A stretch of 51,016 bases of DNA from Bacteroidales bacterium UBA1181 (GCA_002310215.1 DBYR01000018.1:1-51016); one strand, 5' to 3'; numbered from the stretch's first letter, positions 25,158 through 33,947 are shown. The notes: generated by a model not told the origin, from the letters alone. Numbers and translations: made by a program.

Positions 25158-25190
25158 ATAAAAAAAGGACACCCCGAAAGGAATGTCCTT
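25158..25190 (-). terminator. Rho-independent terminator after the MORN gene
   Basis: On the minus strand AAGGACA (25184-25190) pairs with TGTCCTT (25165-25171). An inner CC/GG pair closes a stable GAAA-type tetraloop region, and seven T follow. The next start codon is at 25154, immediately after the T-run. Confidence 0.85.
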
Positions 25191-25212
25191 CAATCGACTA
25201 ATGAATTAAACA

Positions 25213-25683
25213 TTAACCATTTTTTCTAGGACGCTCGATGCTTATCTCCTCGATGATGTCACCATCCTCGAACACACCAGTTTGTTTTGTTCCACTAGCG
25301 AATGTATAAACACCGTTCCCGTGTTTCTTACCGTTCTTGAACTCGCCCTCGTATTTATCTCCATTGGAGAAGTAGTATACGCCGACGCCCTCTGGCTTAC
25401 CATTCACGAAAGGACCCTCGTATACGTCACCCGTAGGGTACGTGAACTTTCCTTGTCCTTCACGAACGCCTGCCTTATATTCGCCTTCATAGACAGAACC
25501 GGACTTAAACTTGTAAGTTCCCTTTCCCTCGAATTTACCGTCAACGAAGTTGCCAGTATACGTTTCACCACTTTCGAAGGTGAATGTACCGAAACCATTT
25601 CTGCATTTCCCTTTACATTGTGCATTCGCCTCAATGCCAGTAAGAGCAAGGATTGCGACAATCGCCAAAATTTTTGCTTTCAT
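25213..25683 (-). CDS. Exported MORN-repeat protein
   Basis: A 156-residue protein with a signal peptide (ILAIVAILALTGIEANA, cleaved before QCKGKC). Five MORN repeats follow: GETYTGNFVDGKFEGKGTY, GSVYEGEYKAGVREGQGKF, GDVYEGPFVNGKPEGVGVY, GDKYEGEFKNGKKHGNGVY and a last degenerate one (GTKQTGVFEDGDI). A CKGKC pair sits just after cleavage. MORN repeats form a flat beta-sheet that often mediates contacts with lipid or protein; the partner is unknown. It has its own promoter (25718-25747) and terminator, so it is monocistronic. Confidence 0.88.
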   Translation of the reverse strand: MKAKILAIVAILALTGIEANAQCKGKCRNGFGTFTFESGETYTGNFVDGKFEGKGTYKFKSGSVYEGEYKAGVREGQGKFTYPTGDVYEGPFVNGKPEGVGVYYFSNGDKYEGEFKNGKKHGNGVYTFASGTKQTGVFEDGDIIEEISIERPRKNG

Positions 25684-25717
25684 GTTTATCCGTTCCTTTT
25701 TGTTTTTTTTAGTATCG

Positions 25718-25747
25718 CGAATATAAGAATTTTCACGTAAAATACAA
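25718..25747 (-). promoter_or_regulatory. Promoter TTG-N19-TATATTCG for the MORN gene
   Basis: On the minus strand TTG (25745-25747) lies exactly 19 bases from TATATTCG (25718-25725), one mismatch from TAnnTTTG. The start codon is 35 bases further on. Confidence 0.65.
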
Positions 25748-25878
25748 CCAATAACCTATTTTTTATTTGTTTTTTCTCAAATAAAAGTAAAAATCGAGCA
25801 TACTTCCGTTGTAATTTATCATTAAATTAACATTCAAGAGACAATTTACAACATCTCACAAACGAACTATCACGTCAA

Positions 25879-25892
25879 ATGACACATGTCAT
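25879..25892. repeat. Palindrome ATGACA-CA-TGTCAT between manA and the MORN gene
   Basis: A perfect 6+6 dyad with a two-base centre, about 130 bases upstream of the MORN promoter and just after manA. It has no T-run, so it fits a regulator site better than a terminator. The protein that would bind is unknown. The rest of 25748-25937 is AT-rich non-coding DNA. Confidence 0.35.
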
Positions 25893-25937
25893 GTGATTAT
25901 ACGTCCAGCGATCCACACACCCTATTCAAAAACCCGC

Positions 25938-26981
25938 TCAGTCCTTATTAAAGTGCTTATTATCAATATACACCTCCAACAGTTTCGTGCGGCCCTCCTC
26001 ATTCATCGGCGTGATCATGATATCCGCCACGGCGGCAGGGACGAGACAACTGTTTCCTTTGGAGAGATGGACCTCCCTGATCAGCGGCATATCGCCGTCA
26101 AAACCACGGGTAGAAAGCACCTTGATGGTACAATTTCCCTCCAGGCACATGTAGATGATGAATGAGTCGTATTTGAAGAGTTTGCGGTGGAATCCCCTAT
26201 TGATTTCCAATAGTTTAACCGTAAAGAACTGGCATTCGGAGATGCAGACCGGCTTGTTCAGTTTACGTTCATATTCCGTCTTGTAGTTCTCCACCACGTT
26301 GTAGTCGATCGCATCCTTCGCCAGCTCGGTATGCAGTTCGCGCGGTTGTCCGTCCAAGCCCAGACGTCCGTAATCGTAGATACGATAGGTCACATCGCTG
26401 CTCTGCTGCACCTCGGCGATCAAAGAACCGCCACAGATCGCATGCACGCGGCCCGCAGGGATAAAGAAGACATCCCCGCTCTTGACAGGATACTCCTGCA
26501 GCACCTCGCAGATGGAGTGGTCCTCCACCCGCTTCCCATACTCATACTTGGAGATACTGGACTTGAAGCCGCAATAGAGCTTCGCCTCCGGGAGCGCGTC
26601 CATGACATACCACATTTCCGTCTTGCCGAAGCAACCGTGACGTTTCATCGCCAGCTCGTCGTTCGGATGCACCTGAATGGAGAGGTCATGCGCCGCGTCA
26701 ATAAACTTCACCAACAAAGGGAAAGTCTCGCCATACATGGAAAAAACCACCTTACCCAACAGTAATTCCTTGTACGAAGAGACCAGTTCGTTCAGTTTCA
26801 CCCCTTTCAACGGGCCATTCGCCACGACCGATTCGCTATCACGAACCGCACTGATCTCCCAACTCTCACCAATTTTATCATCTTCGGAAGGCGTTAGTTC
26901 TTTAAAAGGTTTCAAGCGGCTTCCGCCCCACACTAATTGGTGGAGATTCAACTTAAAAAGCAAAGGATATAGTGTTTCCAT
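25938..26981 (-). CDS. manA: Mannose-6-phosphate isomerase, class I
   Basis: About 347 residues from the ATG at 26981 (METLYPLLFKLNLHQLVWGG). Zinc-site motifs of type I phosphomannose isomerases are present: LSIQVHPNDELA, the TEMWYVM region with its Glu, and FFIPAGRVHAICGG with its His. The DVTYRIYDYGR segment completes the cupin core. It interconverts fructose-6-phosphate and mannose-6-phosphate in the cytoplasm and so opens the route to GDP-mannose and related capsule precursors. It follows the capD-like dehydratase gene by about 70 bases and is likely co-transcribed with it at the end of the capsule locus. Confidence 0.93.
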   Translation of the reverse strand: METLYPLLFKLNLHQLVWGGSRLKPFKELTPSEDDKIGESWEISAVRDSESVVANGPLKGVKLNELVSSYKELLLGKVVFSMYGETFPLLVKFIDAAHDLSIQVHPNDELAMKRHGCFGKTEMWYVMDALPEAKLYCGFKSSISKYEYGKRVEDHSICEVLQEYPVKSGDVFFIPAGRVHAICGGSLIAEVQQSSDVTYRIYDYGRLGLDGQPRELHTELAKDAIDYNVVENYKTEYERKLNKPVCISECQFFTVKLLEINRGFHRKLFKYDSFIIYMCLEGNCTIKVLSTRGFDGDMPLIREVHLSKGNSCLVPAAVADIMITPMNEEGRTKLLEVYIDNKHFNKD

Positions 26982-27052
26982 TCTAACATTCATCAATTAC
27001 AAAATCAACTGGAGGGCAGCGCACTAACGCAAGGCATAGCATCCATAAAGCA

Positions 27053-28978
27053 TCACGACACAGAGGCGCATTCCCTATTTCCGTCCAAAGCGGAGTATTT
27101 ACTGTTGTTACTAATAAATTCCGGCACCATCTCCTTCAGTTTCGCCACGATGGCGAAATCGTCGCAGGAGGACAATATATTCTGCAACTCGGAGAACTGC
27201 GCATTCAACTTAACCGAATCACACGGACAAATCTTAGCCTTGAGAATCTTCGGATGGGAAGTCGGAGAGGCCTTTTCACGGTCGGAGAGCACCTCCTCGT
27301 AGAGTTTCTCGCCTGGACGAAGGCCAATCTCCTTAATCTCTATGTTCGACGCGCGGGACAACTTGATCATGCTGACAGCCAAGTCGTATATCCGCACAGG
27401 CTTACCCATGTCGAAGAGATAGATCTCACCATTCTCACCGATGAGCGAAGACTCCAGCACCAGGGAGCAAGCCTCAGGGATGGTCATGAAAAAGCGTACG
27501 ATATCCTTGTGGGTCAACGTGACAGGACCGCCCTCCTCGATCTGCTTACGGAAGAGAGGGATGACGGAGCCACTCGAACCCAAGACATTGCCGAAACGGG
27601 TGGTGATGAAAGAGGTGGATGAATTGGTGGAAGACTGCACATACATCTCCGCCAAGCGTTTGGTAGCCCCCATCACATTGGTAGGGTTAACCGCCTTATC
27701 GGTCGAGATCATCACGAAACGCTTCACGCCGAACTCCACGGAGAGGTCCGCCACCAGTTTCGTGCCAAACACATTCATGCGAACCGCCTCATAGACATTC
27801 TCCTCCATCAGCGGCACATGCTTGTATGCGGCGGCATGGAAAACGATTGTCGGGCGGAATTTACTAAAAACACACCGCATACGGGTCTCGTCACGCACAT
27901 CCGCCACTACGAACTGCAGTTTGCCGGAAGAGACAGCATCCAAGAAGTCACGGGACATCTCGAACTGCATGTCGAAGGTAGGCGTCTCAGCCTGATCGAG
28001 GGAGACCACCTTCTTCACGTCGCAGCGCAGCACCTGCCGCACAATCTCCTGTCCGATGGAGCCGGAAGCGCCCGTGACCAGCACCACCTGTCCTTTCAGG
28101 AACGTGCGCACCTCCTCCCCTTTCAGGAAGATCGGGTCACGGCCGAGCAAATCCTCGATTTTCAGGTCACGCAGTTGGTTCACCTTGAACGTGCCGCTCA
28201 TCCATGTGTTCGGGGAAGGGACGGACAAGACATGCAGGCCCATCTTCACGCCCTCGTTGATCACCATCCGTTTCTTGTCCGGAGAGATATTCGGCATGGC
28301 CAGCACCAGCGTGTCCACGTTGTATTTCTCGACACACTCAGGCGAGAGACCCTCTTCTACCGACAAGACAGGGACACCGTCCATCACCTTGCCGGACTTG
28401 GCGAAATCATCGTCCACGAAGTAAGGGATCTTGAAACGCACCGTGTCGTCGCTCGACAAGACGTTCTTCGTCATGCTACCCAACGAGCCTGCGCCATAGA
28501 TTACGACCACCCTCCGCTGCCGGCTTCCATGCTTTTTGCCCACGAAATAGACAAACTTAATGAGCAGACGGATCAGCACGATGAAGAGGGCCACCACGGA
28601 AACCGTGAGAACCATCTCTATCACTGTCGGTATATAATCCAGGAATTGAGGTGCGAAGGAAGTCAACGTCCACCTGGCGATCCAGTACAGAGCGAAGCAC
28701 AAGAGGCAGGAGCATATAATACGGAAAATATCGTAGAAACCAGTGTGTCGAATCAGTCCGACGTATGAGCGGACAACGAGGAAAGAGACAAAGAAAAGCG
28801 CAAACACAGAAAGAACATCATAGAGACGATGTTCCGCAGACAACGACCCGTACCGTACCAACAAGAACACGACAACCGCTATCAGCAAATCAAACGCTAA
28901 CACAAAATATTTCGAAGGCGACCATTGGCCATACAAGGTGTACAACTTACAAAACGCCTTTCCAAAGAAATCAGCCAT
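27053..28978 (-). CDS. Membrane-bound nucleotide-sugar 4,6-dehydratase (CapD/PglF/WbpM-like)
   Basis: A 641-residue protein. The N-terminal about 145 residues hold four membrane helices. A CoA-binding-like Rossmann segment (VVVIYGAGSLGSMTKNVL) follows, then the short-chain dehydratase domain from about residue 300 with VTGASGSIGQEIVRQVL, FHAAAYKHVPLMEENVYEAV, MISTDKAVNPTNVMGATKR, RFGNVLGSSGSVIPLF and GLRPGEKLYEE. Enzymes of this type convert UDP-GlcNAc to a 4-keto-6-deoxy sugar. Together with the aminotransferase (29093-30238) and the priming transferase (30255-30863) it suggests a bacillosamine-type or QuiNAc4N-type first sugar. It has its own promoter inside the terminator of the capsule operon. 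Confidence 0.92.
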   Translation of the reverse strand: MADFFGKAFCKLYTLYGQWSPSKYFVLAFDLLIAVVVFLLVRYGSLSAEHRLYDVLSVFALFFVSFLVVRSYVGLIRHTGFYDIFRIICSCLLCFALYWIARWTLTSFAPQFLDYIPTVIEMVLTVSVVALFIVLIRLLIKFVYFVGKKHGSRQRRVVVIYGAGSLGSMTKNVLSSDDTVRFKIPYFVDDDFAKSGKVMDGVPVLSVEEGLSPECVEKYNVDTLVLAMPNISPDKKRMVINEGVKMGLHVLSVPSPNTWMSGTFKVNQLRDLKIEDLLGRDPIFLKGEEVRTFLKGQVVLVTGASGSIGQEIVRQVLRCDVKKVVSLDQAETPTFDMQFEMSRDFLDAVSSGKLQFVVADVRDETRMRCVFSKFRPTIVFHAAAYKHVPLMEENVYEAVRMNVFGTKLVADLSVEFGVKRFVMISTDKAVNPTNVMGATKRLAEMYVQSSTNSSTSFITTRFGNVLGSSGSVIPLFRKQIEEGGPVTLTHKDIVRFFMTIPEACSLVLESSLIGENGEIYLFDMGKPVRIYDLAVSMIKLSRASNIEIKEIGLRPGEKLYEEVLSDREKASPTSHPKILKAKICPCDSVKLNAQFSELQNILSSCDDFAIVAKLKEMVPEFISNNSKYSALDGNRECASVS

Positions 28979-29027
28979 ACATCATATCTCTTCCAACAAA
29001 CACGTAAGACACATCTAAACAACATGC

Positions 29028-29057
29028 AAAGATACAAAAAAGGCTTGCCAAACACAA
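29028..29057 (-). promoter_or_regulatory. Promoter TTG-N19-TATCTTTG for the dehydratase-manA transcript
   Basis: On the minus strand TTG (29055-29057) is exactly 19 bases from TATCTTTG (29028-29035). The -33 box is in the loop of the terminator hairpin and the -7 box starts one base after its T-run. The leader to the start at 28978 is about 45 bases. Confidence 0.75.
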
Positions 29058-29075
29058 TTTTAGCAAGCCTTTTTT
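29036..29075 (-). terminator. Bidirectional terminator at the end of the main capsule operon
   Basis: AGGCTTGC (29041-29048) pairs with GCAAGCCT (29063-29070) around a 14-base loop, with A and T runs on the two sides so it can act in both directions. It ends the transcript that finishes with the aminotransferase gene (stop at 29093). Confidence 0.85.
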
Positions 29076-29092
29076 ATGCCTAAAAGCAATTA

Positions 29093-30238
29093 TTACAAAA
29101 CGGACTTAAATATGTCCACAATATACCTCACATCCTCCTCACTCACGCAAGGTCCAGACGGCAGACACAGTCCTCGTCCGAACAGTGCTTCGCTCACCCC
29201 GTTGAGGAACCTCGGGGCGGTTTCGAAAACAGGCTGTAAATGAAGCGGTTTCCATAACGGACGGGACTCCACCCCAACCCGCTCCAACGCCTGTCGAACA
29301 TCCTCGATCTTGCAACGGAATGATGTATCCAAAAGGATTGTATTCAACCAATAATTGGAATCGAATCCGTCCGTCGGGTTCAAATGCACCTCCACTCCAC
29401 CCAACTCAGAGAAGAGGCGGGAGTAGAGAGATGCCAGTCTCTGATGATGTCGGATATGCTCCTCCGCCACATGCATCTGGCCACGTCCGATGCCGGCACA
29501 CACATTGCTCAGGCGATAATTATACCCAATCTTCTCATGCTGGTAGTATGGGAAAGGCTCCCGCGCCTGCGTAGCGTAGAACAAGACACGTCGCTTCGTC
29601 TCCTCGTCCGGGCAGACCAAAGCGCCCCCGCCAGAGGTTGTGATCATCTTATTGCCGTTGAAACTCAACACCCCGAATTGTCCGAACGTGCCGCAACGTC
29701 TCCCCTTATATTTTGAGCCGAAAGCCTCCGCGGCATCCTCCACAACCGGTATTCCATAACGTTGAGCAATCGGCAATATCTCTTCGTATTTAGGAGGCAT
29801 ACCATATAGGCAAACCAGCACGATGGCCTTAGGCAGACGTCCCGTGCGGGAAAGACGGTCCTTGATCGCCTCCTCCAACAAGTTCGGATCCATGTTCCAT
29901 GTGTCCGGCTCGCTATCCACGAAAACGGGTGTAGCACCCTGATACACAATAGGATTGCACGATGCGGCAAAAGTGAAGCTTTGGCAAATCACCTCGTCGC
30001 CCGGCTTCACATCCAAGGCGACCAAAGAGAGATGGACGGCGGCAGTGCCGGACGACAGGGCCGCCACACGTTTCCCTTCACCGAGGAAAGACTCCAAGTC
30101 CGACTCGAAAGCATCCACATTGGGGCCAAGCGGAACCACCCAATTCGTGTCGAACGCCTCCTTGACATATTTTTGTTCCCAGCCCTCCTCACTCATGTGG
30201 GCAAGGCATAGATGTATGCGTTTCTTTTCTTCCATCAC
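29093..30238 (-). CDS. DegT/DnrJ/EryC1/StrS-family sugar aminotransferase
   Basis: A 381-residue PLP enzyme. Key parts are LSSGTAAVHLSLVAL (62-76), the cofactor-contacting VEDAAEAFGSKYKG with D168, and LSFNGNKMITTSGGG with the PLP lysine K197. The C-terminal domain (SNYWLNTILLDTS...SRPLWKPLHLQPVF) is that of nucleotide-sugar 4-aminotransferases such as PglE. It probably aminates the 4-keto sugar made by the dehydratase at 27053-28978. It starts 16 bases after the priming-transferase gene ends and is the last gene before the operon terminator. Confidence 0.92.
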   Translation of the reverse strand: MMEEKKRIHLCLAHMSEEGWEQKYVKEAFDTNWVVPLGPNVDAFESDLESFLGEGKRVAALSSGTAAVHLSLVALDVKPGDEVICQSFTFAASCNPIVYQGATPVFVDSEPDTWNMDPNLLEEAIKDRLSRTGRLPKAIVLVCLYGMPPKYEEILPIAQRYGIPVVEDAAEAFGSKYKGRRCGTFGQFGVLSFNGNKMITTSGGGALVCPDEETKRRVLFYATQAREPFPYYQHEKIGYNYRLSNVCAGIGRGQMHVAEEHIRHHQRLASLYSRLFSELGGVEVHLNPTDGFDSNYWLNTILLDTSFRCKIEDVRQALERVGVESRPLWKPLHLQPVFETAPRFLNGVSEALFGRGLCLPSGPCVSEEDVRYIVDIFKSVL

Positions 30239-30254
30239 AAATAACCGTCAAGCG

Positions 30255-30863
30255 TCAAACATATTCTCCATTGAAAAGCACCTTCTTCCCGAACAACGTG
30301 GCGAATATGATCTTAATATCCATCCAAAAAGAATAATGATGCAAATAATACCGGTTGAGTCGCACCTTGTCAGGATAGACCACCTCATCATGGTACTGCT
30401 GAGGATTTTCCTCATTAGCCAACAGTTCCTCCTCGTTCCTATACTTCAACGTGGCAGGACCCGTGATACCCGGCAGCAGATGAAGGATCTCCCTATCCGC
30501 ACCCACCAAACGATCCGCATAGCCAGGCACATCCGGGCGAGGGCCGACAAAACTCATATTGCCCACCAGCACATCCCACAGCTCCGGCAACTCGTCCAGC
30601 TTATAGCGGCGAAGGAATGCGCCCAGCTTTGTGACACGTCGATCACCCTTCACCGTGATGGAGGTTCCCCGCGCCCCATTCGACATTGTACGGAACTTAT
30701 GGATGACGAACAGTTTTCCATGCTTCCCCACCCTCTGTTGAAGGAAAAAGACAGGAGCCCCATCCACTATCCGAACCATCAAACCTATTAGCAGCAGGAA
30801 CCAAGAGCACAAGATCAGGCCTGCCAAAGCAAATATTCTATCGAACAAAAACTTCAACGTCAT
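30255..30863 (-). CDS. Undecaprenyl-phosphate sugar-1-phosphate transferase (PglC-like)
   Basis: A 202-residue protein of the short, monotopic class of phosphoglycosyl transferases: one N-terminal re-entrant/membrane helix (FALAGLILCSWFLLLIGLMV), then VIHKFRTMSNGA, RRYKLDELPELWDVLVGNMSFVGPRP with the catalytic Asp-Glu pair, and LLPGITGPATLKYRN. It loads the first sugar phosphate onto undecaprenyl phosphate at the cytoplasmic face and starts the repeat unit. Length and neighbours (dehydratase, aminotransferase) resemble the pgl system. It lies 16 bases from the deacetylase gene in the operon. Confidence 0.94.
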   Translation of the reverse strand: MTLKFLFDRIFALAGLILCSWFLLLIGLMVRIVDGAPVFFLQQRVGKHGKLFVIHKFRTMSNGARGTSITVKGDRRVTKLGAFLRRYKLDELPELWDVLVGNMSFVGPRPDVPGYADRLVGADREILHLLPGITGPATLKYRNEEELLANEENPQQYHDEVVYPDKVRLNRYYLHHYSFWMDIKIIFATLFGKKVLFNGEYV

Positions 30864-30879
30864 ACCATTAATTCTAAAA

Positions 30880-31719
30880 TCAATTCAAATCAACCACATT
30901 CATGTTCCAATCACACCTACCCGCCGCCGTGCGAACATCCACGAAAGGTCCACATTCATCCAAGAACCTGCAGAATTTAGCGAAAGCGCCCGATATGCCA
31001 TAGTAGGTCTTGAACCGCCGCTCCAAGGGCAATTCACGGACAACAGGTTGCTCCGCGTCGAAGTCCTGCGTATGGAAATAGCAAAGATTATAATTCTTTT
31101 GGGAAATCCAACGCTTGACCAGCGGGAAAGGGAAGAAGCGGAAATAGCCACCCCCGGAAAAGACGAACCGCTTAGAGAAAAGGCTTCGCACACTCACGGG
31201 GAACTCTCTGATTGAATGGTCTCCCACCCGACAAAGCACGGGTTCATCCTTCCCGAAGTCAGGGAATCCGCCGAACGAATGTGTGGACGGAAAGATGGAG
31301 CTATCATACTTGAACCCCATACGAGCCAACTCTTCCAACACCCAGACATTCTCTCTGCCCACGCTCCACGCAGGCGCGCGGTAGGCGTCCACCTCCACAC
31401 CGATCGCATCTTCCAGCAGATGCTTCGCCCGTTTCGTCTCCTCCACAAACGAGTCCCTCGAAAGGCCTTTCAATAATCCATGCTGATACGAGTGGCAACC
31501 GATATGATGCCCCATGGAATGAATCTTACGGATCAATTCAGGATGGTGGTCCGCCACCCATCCCAAGCAAAAGAAAGTGGCCGTCACCTGCCTCTTCTCC
31601 AGCTCCTCCAATATCTTATCCATCCAAGGCTGCAAGCGGTACTCGTATTTTTCCCAGTCCATGTCCGTCCAGACACAGTTGCAATACCAATCCTCCACAT
31701 CGAAGGTCAAAACATTCAT
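30880..31719 (-). CDS. NodB-type polysaccharide deacetylase
   Basis: About 279 residues from the ATG at 31719 (MNVLTFDVEDWYCN). Metal and catalytic motifs of carbohydrate esterase family 4 are clear: TFDVEDW (catalytic and metal Asp), HHIGCHSYQH (HxxxH metal pair) and DAYRAPAWSVG. The C-terminal about 100 residues (YFRFFPFPLVKRWISQ, then CYFHTQDFD) match the DUF3473 type found in exopolysaccharide clusters. No signal peptide is seen, so it may act on lipid-linked sugar in the cytoplasm. Next to the ATP-grasp gene; an N-deacetylated amine could serve as acceptor for an acyl or amino-acid group, which is an inference. Confidence 0.88.
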   Translation of the reverse strand: MNVLTFDVEDWYCNCVWTDMDWEKYEYRLQPWMDKILEELEKRQVTATFFCLGWVADHHPELIRKIHSMGHHIGCHSYQHGLLKGLSRDSFVEETKRAKHLLEDAIGVEVDAYRAPAWSVGRENVWVLEELARMGFKYDSSIFPSTHSFGGFPDFGKDEPVLCRVGDHSIREFPVSVRSLFSKRFVFSGGGYFRFFPFPLVKRWISQKNYNLCYFHTQDFDAEQPVVRELPLERRFKTYYGISGAFAKFCRFLDECGPFVDVRTAAGRCDWNMNVVDLN

Positions 31720-31737
31720 ATACACATCCTCCACAGA

Positions 31738-32898
31738 CTAATTCATGCCAGATTTTTGCGCTCTGAATGACTTTGAGAAGAACTTTCGAGCCCCTTCCAG
31801 CATAGAGCAAGCAAAAGCTTTCGCATCATAGCGGCCACCCTCCTGATAGAACAAGTTCTTTCCAAAAAAACGGAACCAGGAGGGAGTCGCTTTAAAACGA
31901 TTAGAAGAGCACAGGAACCATGCCAAATCCAACCCGAGAAAACGCAAGACCTTTCCCGGGGAATAGACATACGGTGTCGCACCTCCCCCTAATGCATCCG
32001 AGACGATCAACATCGGGAAATTGACGCCTGAGACCTCCGCCGCACGCAGGCAAGCAGGCAAACGAGGGTTCAGTTCCACCAAACGGAAATCACCGTCATC
32101 GCCCTCCAGCACATCAAAATCAGCGAAGCCAACCCAGTCCAACTTATCGAGCGTCTCCTCGCAGATTCGCAGCAGGTCATCCTGTTCCACCGTGATCCCG
32201 CAACAGCTGCTACCCCCGTTTATAGGGTAATAGCGAAGTATTTTCAAAATGCAATGATTCACAAAGCGACCATTGGCATCCCTGTACAACATCACGTTAT
32301 AGTAATAATCCTTCACGGAGATGTACTCCTGCAGGGTACACGCACCATAAGAGGAGACCACCCGGGGCAACATGGCATCCAGTTCCTCCACATTCCTGAC
32401 CAGCGTGAGACCACGCGCCCCTGCGGCATGATTGGGTTTAATGAGCAATGGGAAAGCCAGTCCGTCATGTTCATGTTCATTCCCCTCCCCTTTCAGGGCT
32501 ATTGTCTTCGGATGAGGCAGTGCATTCTTTTCGCAGAAGGAGATGAAGGAAGACTTGTCGCTTACCATCGAGAAGAGAGAGTCTTCCGCCACGGCGCACT
32601 TCACCCCCGAACCATTTTCGAGACGAGCTTTGCATCGGCTCAAACAAGCCGCCTGTTCATCCTCCATAGGGATTATCACATCGATGGATTCCTCCTCGAC
32701 GATGTGTGATAACTGAGGGAGAAGTTGTTCGGAATCACTATCATCCTCCAGTTCAATGTGTTTGTCGATGAAACGAGACCGAGAGGCCACACGATCTCCC
32801 TTGGTCGCCATCACCACACGGCAACCCGACAACCGCAGGGAATGTGCGGCGGACAAAGCCTGCAGACCTCCACCGAAAATCAGCACATTAGCCATCAC
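31738..32898 (-). CDS. ATP-grasp domain protein
   Basis: A 386-residue protein with an N-terminal Rossmann-like domain (MMANVLIFGGGLQALSAAHSLRLSG), a middle IIPMEDEQAACLS segment and an ATP-grasp core: FPLLIKPNHAAGARGLTLVRN, CTLQEYISVKDYYYNVM and FDVLEGDDGDFRLVELNPRLP, the last supplying Glu/Asn for magnesium. ATP-grasp enzymes join a carboxylate to an amine or other nucleophile through an acyl phosphate. In a capsule locus this may attach an amino acid or similar acid to a sugar. The acceptor is unknown. Its ATG overlaps the upstream acyltransferase stop as ATGA. Confidence 0.88.
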   Translation of the reverse strand: MMANVLIFGGGLQALSAAHSLRLSGCRVVMATKGDRVASRSRFIDKHIELEDDSDSEQLLPQLSHIVEEESIDVIIPMEDEQAACLSRCKARLENGSGVKCAVAEDSLFSMVSDKSSFISFCEKNALPHPKTIALKGEGNEHEHDGLAFPLLIKPNHAAGARGLTLVRNVEELDAMLPRVVSSYGACTLQEYISVKDYYYNVMLYRDANGRFVNHCILKILRYYPINGGSSCCGITVEQDDLLRICEETLDKLDWVGFADFDVLEGDDGDFRLVELNPRLPACLRAAEVSGVNFPMLIVSDALGGGATPYVYSPGKVLRFLGLDLAWFLCSSNRFKATPSWFRFFGKNLFYQEGGRYDAKAFACSMLEGARKFFSKSFRAQKSGMN

Positions 32899-33947
32899 TT
32901 CTTCCTTCCATACAAGCGCTTAAAGAATCCGTTCAAATAAAGCATCAGCAAAGAGGTGAGCAAAACGACGGCCACAAAAGCGAGAAACGCATATAACACC
33001 GAGCGATTAACATCCACTGGCAACACCCCAAAGAGTCTTGCCACAAGCAAGACCATCACCCCCTTTATCGGGTTATGGATCGCCATCACAGTGAAACTAT
33101 TTTCTCCCCACCATCTCAGCCATCGGAAAATTCCACGATCAGAAGTGACATGTTGAATCCAAAGGCAAAGAAGAAGCGTCGCCACGATTCCACAAAACGC
33201 ATTGAAATAGAATAGGGGCGCCGAATTTCCCAGCAAAGCATGTCCCATCGTAACCCTTCCATTCCATCCTGCCCCCAAGCATAAAAAGGCGAAACATCCT
33301 ATCATGACACACGAATAAAATCCTCTGTGGGAAGAGAACTTTTGCATCAAAAGAGGGAGTCCGCCCATCTTCTCGACAAGTATATTTCCTCCCGCATAAA
33401 AAGGGAATGCCAAGAATGCGACATCCAAGCTCCACGGCAAGGTGGTGAAATCATAAAAAGGGTTATCGCACACCAACCAACAGCCTACAAGAGCAAAGAG
33501 GAGCGCAATTAATATGCGGATTCTTCCTGAACAACCTCGGAAGAAGAAATAAAACATCTCCACGGCAAAAAGGCAAGGGATGAACCACAAGGGCACATTA
33601 TGCACCAAGTATCCTTCCGAGCCACGGGCAAGGAATGTCTCCAGCAAAGGCTTCCAGCACCCATCCATCGACTGATGGGAGATGCGCAAAAAGAAAACCC
33701 AAAACGCCCAGGTGAGGACAGAAAATATCGCATAAGGGATAAGCAAAGAGGAAACACGTCGTTTCAGGAAAGCGAGGGTTCCCTCATAGCGGTCCTTTGA
33801 GAAGACCATGCCGCTCAGGAAGAAGAAAAGCGGTATGTGGAAAGCATAAACCATCCTTGCGCTCCATCCCGCATACATGACATGCCCCCATATCACACAG
33901 AGCATACCTATTCCCTTCGCATAATCTATGTATTCAAATCGCCTCAT
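32895..33947 (-). CDS. Acyltransferase family 3 membrane protein
   Basis: About 350 residues from the ATG at 33947 (MRRFEYIDYAKGIGMLCVIWGHVMYAGW). Roughly ten hydrophobic helices are visible. The conserved early His (IWGHVMY) and FHIPLFFFLSGMVF motif mark the Acyltransferase_3/OafA family, which adds O-acetyl or succinyl groups to surface sugars at the inner membrane. A late TVMAIHNPIKGVMVLL fits this family. The start is five bases after the glycosyltransferase gene, which argues against a longer N-terminus. Confidence 0.9.
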   Translation of the reverse strand: MRRFEYIDYAKGIGMLCVIWGHVMYAGWSARMVYAFHIPLFFFLSGMVFSKDRYEGTLAFLKRRVSSLLIPYAIFSVLTWAFWVFFLRISHQSMDGCWKPLLETFLARGSEGYLVHNVPLWFIPCLFAVEMFYFFFRGCSGRIRILIALLFALVGCWLVCDNPFYDFTTLPWSLDVAFLAFPFYAGGNILVEKMGGLPLLMQKFSSHRGFYSCVMIGCFAFLCLGAGWNGRVTMGHALLGNSAPLFYFNAFCGIVATLLLCLWIQHVTSDRGIFRWLRWWGENSFTVMAIHNPIKGVMVLLVARLFGVLPVDVNRSVLYAFLAFVAVVLLTSLLMLYLNGFFKRLYGRKK

